From: Paractinoplanes durhamensis
GTDB taxonomy: Bacteria; Actinomycetota; Actinomycetes; Mycobacteriales; Micromonosporaceae
Direction: 5' to 3'
Length of the DNA: 64,000 bases
NCBI RefSeq assembly: GCF_016862175.1
Contig: NZ_BOML01000087.1
Location: 1-64,000 of the forward strand
This document shows positions 57,357 to 64,000 of this stretch, piece by piece (position 1 is the stretch's first letter; the number at the start of each line of letters is the position of its first letter). The notes under the pieces are model-generated. The model ran no database searches. It was not told the origin of the DNA and saw only the letters and a program-made list of their open reading frames with translations. The translations under genes were made by a program, and so were the position numbers.

Positions 57357-59348
57357 ATGGCCAACCGGCTCGCCAGCGCAACGTCGCCGTATCTGTTGCA
57401 GCACAAGGACAACCCCGTCGACTGGTGGCCCTGGGGAGAGGCTGCCTTCGATGAAGCGAGGCGGCGAGATGTCCCGGTTCTGATCTCCGTTGGGTATGCC
57501 GCCTGTCACTGGTGTCATGTCATGGCGCACGAGTCCTTCGAGGACGAGGCTGTCGCCGGGCTGATGAATGACGGGTTTGTCGCGATCAAGGTGGATCGGG
57601 AGGAAAGGCCCGACGTCGATGCCGTCTACATGACCGCCACCCAGGCCATGAGTGGGCAGGGCGGCTGGCCGATGACCGTCTTCGCCACGCCGGATGGCGA
57701 GCCGTTCTTCTGCGGCACCTACTACCCGAAACCGCACTTCACCCGCCTTCTCGAGTCGGTCGGGGTGGCCTGGCGAGAGCAGCGCGACGAAATCCTCAAG
57801 CAGGGCGCTGCCGTGGTTCAGGTGCTCGGCGGGGCTCAGCTGGTCGGTGGGCCCACGGCGCCGATCTCGGCCGAGCTGCTTGCGGCCGCGGCGGCGGGGC
57901 TCTACAAGGAGCAGGACCAGCTGTACGGCGGGTTCGGGGGCGCGCCCAAGTTTCCGCCGCACATGAACCTGTTGTTCCTGCTGCGGCACCATCAGCGCAC
58001 CGGGTCCGCCGAAGCGCTCGAAGTGGTGCGGCACGCGGCCGAGCGGATGGGGCGCGGTGGCATCTACGACCAGTTGGCCGGTGGGTTCGCCCGGTATGCG
58101 GTCGATGCGACCTGGACCGTGCCGCACTTCGAGAAGATGCTCTACGACAATGCGCTGCTGCTCCGGGCGTACACCCAATTGTGGCGACTCGGCGGTGACC
58201 CGCTCGCCAAGCGCATCGCCGACGAGACCGCGGATTTTCTGCTTCGTGATCTTGGCGCGCCGGCCGGCGGGCTGGCGTCGGCGCTCGATGCCGACACCGA
58301 CGGTGTCGAAGGGCTCACCTATGCCTGGACGCCCGCCCAGCTCGTCGAGGTGCTGGGGGAGGACGACGGGCGCTGGGCGGCCGATCTGTTCCGGGTGACC
58401 GAGCAGGGCACGTTCGAGCACGGCAGCAGCGTGCTGGTGCTGGCACGGGACATCGACGACGCCGAGCCGGCGCTGGTCGAGCGGTGGCGGAGCGTACGCG
58501 CGAAGCTGCTCGACGCCCGCAACCGGCGTCCCCAGCCGGCCCGGGACGACAAGATCGTCGCCTCCTGGAACGGGCTCGCCATCACCGCCCTCGCCGAGCA
58601 CGGCGCGCTCACCGGCTCGGCGGCTTCCCGAGATGCCGCGGTGGCGCTGGCGGCGGTGCTCGCCGAGCGGCATCTGGTCGACGGGCGGCTGCGGCGGGTC
58701 TCGCGGGACGGCCTGGTGGGGGAGCCGGCCGGGGTGCTCGAGGACTACGGCTGCGTGGCCGAAGGATTCCTCGCGGTGCACCAGATCACCGCCGACGGCC
58801 GGTGGCTGACCCTGGCCAAACAGCTGCTGGATGTGGCGCTGGCCCACTTCGGGACCGGGCAGGGTGGCTTCTACGACACCGCCGACGACGCGGAACGCCT
58901 GGTCACCCGCCCGGCCGACCCGACCGACAACGCGACGCCGTCGGGGCTGTCGGCGATCTGCGCGGCCCTGGTGTCGTATGCGGCGCTGGCCGGCGAGACC
59001 TCCTACCGGGAGGCGGCCGACGCGGCGCTGGAGACGGTGGCGCCGCTGTTCGGGCAGCATCCGCGCTTCGCGGGCTACTCGGCCACGGTGGCGGAGGCGG
59101 CGCTGACCGGGCCGTACGAGATCGCGATCGCCACCCACGACCCGGACGATGCGCTGGTCGCCGCCGCGCAGCGGCATGCCCCACCCGGCACCGTGCTCGT
59201 CGTCGGCGAGCCGGACCAGCCGGGAGTGCCACTGCTGGCCGACCGTCCGCTGATCGACGGGCGGCCCACGGCGTACGTCTGCCGGGGCTTCGTCTGCGAT
59301 CGCCCGGTCACCGACCCGGCCGACCTCATCGCCCGGCTGACCTCCTGA
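57357..59348 (+). CDS. DUF255 thioredoxin-domain protein
   Basis: A 663-residue protein with an N-terminal thioredoxin-like domain (about 1-165; redox motif CHWC at 50-53 in GYAACHWCHVM) followed by a long alpha/alpha-barrel-like region related to six-hairpin glycosidases. It is the YyaL/SSP20 type. The position after mca and its small partner corresponds to Rv1084, but here 20 kb of other genes intervene. The ATG at 57357 follows GCAGGG; the open frame upstream is not coding. The role in vivo is unknown; the thiol motif suggests redox chemistry. Confidence 0.92.
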   Translation: MANRLASATSPYLLQHKDNPVDWWPWGEAAFDEARRRDVPVLISVGYAACHWCHVMAHESFEDEAVAGLMNDGFVAIKVDREERPDVDAVYMTATQAMSGQGGWPMTVFATPDGEPFFCGTYYPKPHFTRLLESVGVAWREQRDEILKQGAAVVQVLGGAQLVGGPTAPISAELLAAAAAGLYKEQDQLYGGFGGAPKFPPHMNLLFLLRHHQRTGSAEALEVVRHAAERMGRGGIYDQLAGGFARYAVDATWTVPHFEKMLYDNALLLRAYTQLWRLGGDPLAKRIADETADFLLRDLGAPAGGLASALDADTDGVEGLTYAWTPAQLVEVLGEDDGRWAADLFRVTEQGTFEHGSSVLVLARDIDDAEPALVERWRSVRAKLLDARNRRPQPARDDKIVASWNGLAITALAEHGALTGSAASRDAAVALAAVLAERHLVDGRLRRVSRDGLVGEPAGVLEDYGCVAEGFLAVHQITADGRWLTLAKQLLDVALAHFGTGQGGFYDTADDAERLVTRPADPTDNATPSGLSAICAALVSYAALAGETSYREAADAALETVAPLFGQHPRFAGYSATVAEAALTGPYEIAIATHDPDDALVAAAQRHAPPGTVLVVGEPDQPGVPLLADRPLIDGRPTAYVCRGFVCDRPVTDPADLIARLTS

Positions 59349-59376
59349 TCGAGGGCGTCGTTAGGCTTGGCGGGCG

Positions 59377-60519
59377 ATGGATACCCGAACCGGTTTGCCC
59401 GTAGTCGGCATGGTGGGCGGCGGCCAGCTGGCCCGGATGACCCACCAGGCTGCGATCTCCCTCGGCCAGTCACTGCGTGTGCTCAGCGTGACCGCCGACG
59501 ACAGTGCCGCCCTGGTGGCCGCCGATGTGCGCATCGGCACCCACACCGATCTCGCCACGCTGCGCGAGTTCGCCGACGGATGCGAAGCGGTCACCTTCGA
59601 CCACGAGCATGTGCCGACCGAGCACATCGAGGCGCTCGAAGCCGACGGCGTCAAGATCTATCCAGGATCCAAGGCTTTGCTGTACGCCCAGGACAAGGGC
59701 CTGATGCGCGAGCGGCTGGCGGCTCTGGGCGCACCGGTGCCGCGCTGGCGGCAAGTCACGACGGCGGCGGAGATCGAGAGCTTCGCGGGCGGCTCCTGGC
59801 CGGTCGTGGCCAAGGCAACCCGCGGGGGGTACGACGGGAAGGGCGTGTGGATGCTGTCCACCCCCGCCGAGGCCGCCGAGCTGGTCGCGACCGGGACGCC
59901 GCTGATCGTCGAGGAGCGGGTGCAGCTGCGCCGGGAGCTGGCCGCGCTCGTGGCCAGGTCGCCGTTCGGGCAGGTCGCCGCGTACCCGGTGGTCGAGACC
60001 GTGCAGCAGGACGGCATCTGCGTGGAGGTGCTGGCGCCGGCGCCCGGGTTGTCCGAGGAGCGCGCCCTGGAGGCTCAGCAGCTCGCGATCGACCTGGCGC
60101 ACTCCCTCGGGGTGGTCGGGCTGCTCGCGGTGGAGCTGTTCGAGACCGATGACGGGATCATCGTCAACGAGCTCGCGATGCGGCCGCACAACTCCGGGCA
60201 CTGGACCATCGAGGGTGCCCGCACCTCGCAGTTCGAGCAGCACCTGCGGGCCGTCCTCGACTACCCGATGGGTTCGACCACGCTGACCGCCCCGGTGGTC
60301 GTGATGGCGAACGTGCTGGGTGGCCGGCCCGGCGGGATCTCCATCGACGAGCGGCTGCACCACCTCTTCGCGTCCGATCCGGGGGCGCGCGTCCACCTCT
60401 ACGGCAAGCAGGTCCGGCCGGGGCGCAAGATCGGGCACGTGACCGTGCTCGGCGACGACATGATGTCCGTGCGCGCCCGGGCCGCCCGGGCCGCCAAGTG
60501 GCTGCAGGAAGGCGAGTAG
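59377..60519 (+). CDS. purK: N5-carboxyaminoimidazole ribonucleotide synthase
   Basis: A 380-residue ATP-grasp enzyme of purine biosynthesis that carboxylates AIR with ATP and bicarbonate. The N-terminal VGMVGGGQLARM loop and the ATP-grasp signatures (VVAKATRGGYDGKG, and NELAMRPHNSGHW near 265) are evident. The ATG of purE follows immediately after its stop, so the two are one operon, as in many bacteria. Confidence 0.96.
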   Translation: MDTRTGLPVVGMVGGGQLARMTHQAAISLGQSLRVLSVTADDSAALVAADVRIGTHTDLATLREFADGCEAVTFDHEHVPTEHIEALEADGVKIYPGSKALLYAQDKGLMRERLAALGAPVPRWRQVTTAAEIESFAGGSWPVVAKATRGGYDGKGVWMLSTPAEAAELVATGTPLIVEERVQLRRELAALVARSPFGQVAAYPVVETVQQDGICVEVLAPAPGLSEERALEAQQLAIDLAHSLGVVGLLAVELFETDDGIIVNELAMRPHNSGHWTIEGARTSQFEQHLRAVLDYPMGSTTLTAPVVVMANVLGGRPGGISIDERLHHLFASDPGARVHLYGKQVRPGRKIGHVTVLGDDMMSVRARAARAAKWLQEGE

Positions 60520-61017
60520 ATGAGCCCGCAGGTCGGCATCATCATGGGCAGCGACTCCGATTGGCCCACGATGGAGGCGGCGGCGCTGGCGCTGGCCGAG
60601 TTCGGGGTGCCGTTCGAGGTCGGGGTCGTGTCGGCGCACCGCACCGTGCGCAAGATGATCGACTACGCCGAGTCGGCGGCCGACCGCGGCATCAAGACGA
60701 TCATCGCGGGGGCGGGCGGGGCCGCCCACCTGCCGGGCATGGTGGCCGCGTTGACGCCGCTGCCGGTGATCGGGGTGCCGGTTCCGCTCAAGCACCTCGA
60801 CGGCATGGACTCGCTGCTGTCGATCGTGCAGATGCCGGCCGGGGTGCCGGTCGCGACCGTCTCGATCGGCGGCGCCCGGAACGCCGGCCTGCTCGCCGTC
60901 CGGATCCTCGGCGCCGCCGACCCGGTGCTGCGCGGGCGGATGGCCGACTTCCAGGCCGGCCTGGAGAAGATGGTGGCCGAGAAGGACGCCGCCCTCCGGG
61001 AGAAACTGCTCGGCTGA
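60520..61017 (+). CDS. purE: N5-carboxyaminoimidazole ribonucleotide mutase
   Basis: A 165-residue class I PurE that converts the purK product to CAIR. The active-site loop GSDSDWPTM is near 9-17 and SAHRT near 41-45, followed by AGAGGAAHLPGM. Length and motif order are typical. It begins at the base after the purK stop. The tandem repeat at 61046-61111 lies shortly downstream. Confidence 0.96.
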   Translation: MSPQVGIIMGSDSDWPTMEAAALALAEFGVPFEVGVVSAHRTVRKMIDYAESAADRGIKTIIAGAGGAAHLPGMVAALTPLPVIGVPVPLKHLDGMDSLLSIVQMPAGVPVATVSIGGARNAGLLAVRILGAADPVLRGRMADFQAGLEKMVAEKDAALREKLLG

Positions 61018-61045
61018 CCGCCCGGTCCGCCGCAGCCCGCGTCGG

Positions 61046-61111
61046 CGGAGGCGGGCCGGCTTCGGCTCAGCGCATCCGCGGAGGCGGGCCGGCTTCGGCT
61101 CAGCGCATCCG
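61046..61111. repeat. Two perfect tandem copies of a 33-bp unit
   Basis: The unit starting CGGAGGCGGGCCGGCTTCGG occurs at 61046-61078 and again at 61079-61111 without a mismatch. The second copy covers the last codons and stop of the minus-strand membrane gene, so the repeat arose by duplicating its 3' end. The unit is 11 codons long. A GC-rich palindromic part could also fold as a terminator. Confidence 0.85.
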
Positions 61112-64000
61112 CACCAGGGCGTCGCGCAGGCCCTCCCGGGTGCGGCGGCGGTTTTCATTCGTGGCGCCGAAGATCAGCAGGATCAGGCCCACCGGCAGCA
61201 GGACCAGCCACGGGCCGACCAGCGTCACCGCGAAGTGGACCGCGGCGAACGTCGTCGCCAATGCGCCGACCACCACCGGCGCCTGCTGGCGGTAGGTCGA
61301 GCCGAGGATCAGCGTGGCCACCGCGCCGAGCAGCAGCAGGACCTCGCGCAGGTCGCCGCCCTCGCCGGCCAGGACGATGCCGATCGTCGGGACGAACGCG
61401 GCCAGCAGCGCCGGGCCGTAGGCCGCCCAGCTGCCCAGGTCGGACCGGGTGCGAGACTCGACCACGCCGACCGCCAGCGCCAGCGCCGCGAACGGCAGGG
61501 TGTACGCCTCCGGCAGGCCGACATCGTTGAGGGCGATGAACATCCACCAGCCGACGATCTCGAAGGCGACCGCCAGCCAGAACAGCAGGCGACGCTGGTT
61601 GGTGGTGCGCCCGCGCCGGCTCGCCGCCAGACCCAGGACGGCACCCCAGGCGGCCAGCAGCGCGGCCAGATGGGCCGGAGCGTCGTAGGCGAGAGCGCCG
61701 GCCAGCACGGCCGAGGTGTAGCCGGCCCATTCGACCGTGGTGGCCTCGGGCCGGTATTGCGGCAGGCCCATCCGCGGGACGGCCGCCTCGATGATCAGCA
61801 GCGCGGCGCCGACGGCGAGGACACCGAAGGCCGCCCAGGACCGCTCCACGCCGGCCGCGATCGCGACGGTCAGGACGAAGAGCTGGGCCATGATCGCGGC
61901 GAACAGCCAGCCCAGGACCCGGGCGGTCTGGTTGCGGCCGGCCAGCGCCGCCACCAGGCCGACGCCGACGGCGCTGCCCAGGGTGAACAGGGTCATCTGC
62001 TCCTTGGCGAGGCTGCCGGCCAGACCCGCGTTGCCGCCGAGCAGGCCGATCACGAAGACCACGTTGCGCACGGTGTGCAGCAGCGACCGCCGGGACGCCG
62101 GCGGCGGGGACAGGGCCAGGCCCAGCATCGAGATGGTGAAGACGAGCAGGGCGGACGTGGTGGCCGCGGGGAACGGGAAGCGCAGGGCGATCGGGGTGAT
62201 CAGCAGGGTGATGGCGATGCCGGGCAGGATCACCGGCACGGCTTCGGACGCCTTGCCGCCGAAGCCGATCGCGGCCAGTGCGGCCGCCCCGGTGAGCAGG
62301 ACGATGGCCAGCACGCTGGTGCCGTCGACGTAGCCGGACGACGGCTGGGACAGGGCCAGGATCGGGCCGTCCCAGATGTGCCGGACCTGCTGGAGCGGGT
62401 CGATCAGCGCGGCCCGCAGCGCCGGGGCGATCGCGAAGAGGGCCAGCACCGTCGGGATGAGGGCGAGCACGACCGCGCTGGTGGCCGGGTCGACCAGCCA
62501 GCGGCCGCTCAGACCGCTCGGGCGCAGGGCGGTCCACCGGGTCGACTCGTAGCGCGACGTGGACCAGCCGCGGTCGGGTGCGACCGTCAGGCCGGGCGCG
62601 GGCGTCGCGCCGCGCAGCAGCTCGGCCAGCACACCCATCAGGGCGGCGGCCGCCGCATACAAAGCGGTGGAATAGGGCGTCGGGATCGAGGCGAACGCGG
62701 TGGCGGTCGCGCCCAGCACCAGGCCCACCGTGGCCCACGGAAGGTATTGCGGGATCCGGCGGGCGGCCAGGGCCAGCACCGCCAGGCTCAGCGCCGACGC
62801 GGCCATCGCCGCGGTGAGCACGGTCTGGGCGTCGTGGCCCTGGTCGGCGGCGAGGGCGGCCAGCACGCCGGGCACGGCCATCAGCGCGCCGCCGGTGGCG
62901 GCCCCGCCGATCTGGGCCCGGTGCCGGGGCATCCCGGTGTCGTCGCGGGCCAGGTCGGCCTCGGTGACCGCGGAGGACCAGAAGCGCGACGGTGCCGGGG
63001 CCTCGGCGGCGTCCGGGTCGGTGACCGCGACCGGGGTGCGGGCCATCGCCGCGGTGAGGGCACCGACCATCACGATCAGCAGCAGGGCCAGGCAGGTCGA
63101 CCACGGGCGGGCCAGGCCGGCGCCGACCGCGTGCAGGAGCACGGCGGCCGCGGCGATGGCCCGGCAGAGCGCGGCGCGCGGGTCGGCGGCGGCCACCGCG
63201 GCCATCGCGTAGGCGATCGCCACCGCGCCGCCCACCAGCAGCGGGGACCACCACGGCAGGCCGAGGGCGTAGGGGGTGCCGATCGCGGCCAGCGCGCCGC
63301 AGGTTGCCGACATCGCGAACGACCAGGGGCGCGGGGCGGCGAAACCGGCCGCGACGGCCAGCACGACCAGGGCGAACGGGGCCTGCCAGGCGCCCGGCCT
63401 GGCGGTCGTCGAATACTGCGACAGGTCGGCCGCCCAGACCGAGCCGTGCAGGGCCAGGACCTTGAGGCCGCCGGCCAGGGCCTGATAGCCGGCGATCGCG
63501 CCGACCACCACACCGGCGGCGGCCAGGCCGCGGGACGGGCCGCGCCGCCAGTCCTCCGGCAGCGCCGCCACGCCCAGCGCCACGATCAGCACGACCACGC
63601 CGGCCACGGCCAGCGGTGCGGCCGGGAAGGCCAGGGCGAACACCCGGGCCAGGGCGCCGCAGATCGCCACCGTGGCGGCGGCCGCGGCGATGTCCGGACC
63701 GTCCAGGACACGGTCGCTGCGGCGGCCGTTGTCGATGGACTTGGCGAAGAACAGCAGGCTCGCCGCGACCAGCAGCAGGCCGCCCACCCACACGTCGGGC
63801 GGGGTGGCGCCGGGGGCGAACAGGGCGGCGAGCGCCATCGCGATCGCGCCGAGGCCGGTGCCGGCGGTCAGCGGGACGCTCACCTCGCGGCGGGCGACCT
63901 GGAACACCGCCGCGTAGCTGAGCGTGCAGGCGACCGCCAGGAAGCCGACGGCCAGCGCGGGCACGGTGACCGCCTCGGTGGGCGGCGGGCCGTCGCCGGC
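61100..64000 (-). CDS. Large polytopic membrane protein (SCO7613-like), 5' end outside window
   Basis: A highly hydrophobic protein with at least twenty membrane segments in the visible 966 codons, rich in Ala, Leu, Val and Gly. It resembles the SCO7613-type family of very large actinobacterial membrane proteins. The frame remains open to the window edge, so the GTG at 63964 need not be the start. The C-terminal tail is basic (NENRRRTREGLRDALVRMR). Function unknown. It is convergent with purK-purE, about 80 bases apart. Confidence 0.8.
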   Translation of the reverse strand, partial: AGDGPPPTEAVTVPALAVGFLAVACTLSYAAVFQVARREVSVPLTAGTGLGAIAMALAALFAPGATPPDVWVGGLLLVAASLLFFAKSIDNGRRSDRVLDGPDIAAAAATVAICGALARVFALAFPAAPLAVAGVVVLIVALGVAALPEDWRRGPSRGLAAAGVVVGAIAGYQALAGGLKVLALHGSVWAADLSQYSTTARPGAWQAPFALVVLAVAAGFAAPRPWSFAMSATCGALAAIGTPYALGLPWWSPLLVGGAVAIAYAMAAVAAADPRAALCRAIAAAAVLLHAVGAGLARPWSTCLALLLIVMVGALTAAMARTPVAVTDPDAAEAPAPSRFWSSAVTEADLARDDTGMPRHRAQIGGAATGGALMAVPGVLAALAADQGHDAQTVLTAAMAASALSLAVLALAARRIPQYLPWATVGLVLGATATAFASIPTPYSTALYAAAAALMGVLAELLRGATPAPGLTVAPDRGWSTSRYESTRWTALRPSGLSGRWLVDPATSAVVLALIPTVLALFAIAPALRAALIDPLQQVRHIWDGPILALSQPSSGYVDGTSVLAIVLLTGAAALAAIGFGGKASEAVPVILPGIAITLLITPIALRFPFPAATTSALLVFTISMLGLALSPPPASRRSLLHTVRNVVFVIGLLGGNAGLAGSLAKEQMTLFTLGSAVGVGLVAALAGRNQTARVLGWLFAAIMAQLFVLTVAIAAGVERSWAAFGVLAVGAALLIIEAAVPRMGLPQYRPEATTVEWAGYTSAVLAGALAYDAPAHLAALLAAWGAVLGLAASRRGRTTNQRRLLFWLAVAFEIVGWWMFIALNDVGLPEAYTLPFAALALAVGVVESRTRSDLGSWAAYGPALLAAFVPTIGIVLAGEGGDLREVLLLLGAVATLILGSTYRQQAPVVVGALATTFAAVHFAVTLVGPWLVLLPVGLILLIFGATNENRRRTREGLRDALVRMR

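Noticed and set aside
48950..57440. Recent tandem duplication or transposon target duplication as the source of the two DUF255 5' ends
   Set aside because: The copies are too diverged, the relic carries an extra base and has lost its start, and no transposase or terminal inverted repeat is visible.
61046..61111. CRISPR-like array
   Set aside because: There are only two copies with no spacer between them, and they overlap a coding end.

Overview
The window comes from a high-GC actinomycete. Evidence for this is strong G/C third-position bias, frequent GTG starts and 4-base stop/start overlaps, a mycothiol S-conjugate amidase (mca), a four-gene 'conservon' (sensor kinase, roadblock, DUF742, small GTPase) and several very large ATPase regulators. 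A Micromonosporaceae relative such as Actinoplanes is my best guess, but that is inference. I see no rRNA, tRNA, CRISPR array, transposase or integrase.

Region by region. (1) 1-10.5 kb: a tightly coupled three-gene set that looks like an anti-phage/DNA-modification module: the C-terminal part of an adenine-type DNA methyltransferase cut by the window edge, a 2126-residue SF2 helicase with DUF1998-type cysteines and a Vsr-like C-terminal domain, and an SF1 UvrD-like helicase with a RelE/ParE-like N-terminus. (2) 10.5-12.1 kb: a small ORF split between two frames, a SHOCT protein and a Phd/RelE toxin-antitoxin pair with a palindromic operator. (3) 12.4-37.2 kb: mostly housekeeping genes. The order and strands thiolase(-), SGNH esterase(-), cbs(+), metB(+), greA(-), DUF4307(-), mca(+), small membrane protein(+), with DUF255(+) at 57.4 kb, match the Mycobacterium tuberculosis series fadA3, Rv1075c, cbs, metB, greA, Rv1081c, mca, Rv1083, Rv1084. 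This backbone is interrupted between cbs and metB by about 12 kb (HtrA-like protease, ATPase regulator, RNase Z, PPK2 with CYTH-CHAD, a second toxin-antitoxin pair, msrA, HIT protein) and between the Rv1083 and Rv1084 counterparts by about 20 kb.

(4) 37.5-57.1 kb, the larger interruption: a membrane GGDEF-EAL protein, a lipoprotein, a conservon with an extra membrane sensor gene, a polytopic membrane protein, an AbiEii-type nucleotidyltransferase pseudogene, a decayed N-terminal relic of a DUF255 gene, a BTAD-NB-ARC-TPR regulator, an aquaporin, a secreted calcium-loop protein and a LuxR-type LAL regulator. (5) 57.4-64 kb: the intact DUF255 gene, purK-purE, a 33-bp tandem repeat and a large polytopic membrane protein running off the window.

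Functional themes are transsulfuration and redox/thiol chemistry (cbs, metB, mca, msrA, threonine dehydratase), polyphosphate (PPK2 beside CYTH-CHAD), signal-sensing ATPases (three), and mobile or defence-type genes (helicase module, two toxin-antitoxin pairs, AbiEii remnant). In-frame TTA codons, rare in such genomes, were seen in the big helicase (two), the aquaporin, the secreted protein and the AbiEii remnant; I did not count them exhaustively.
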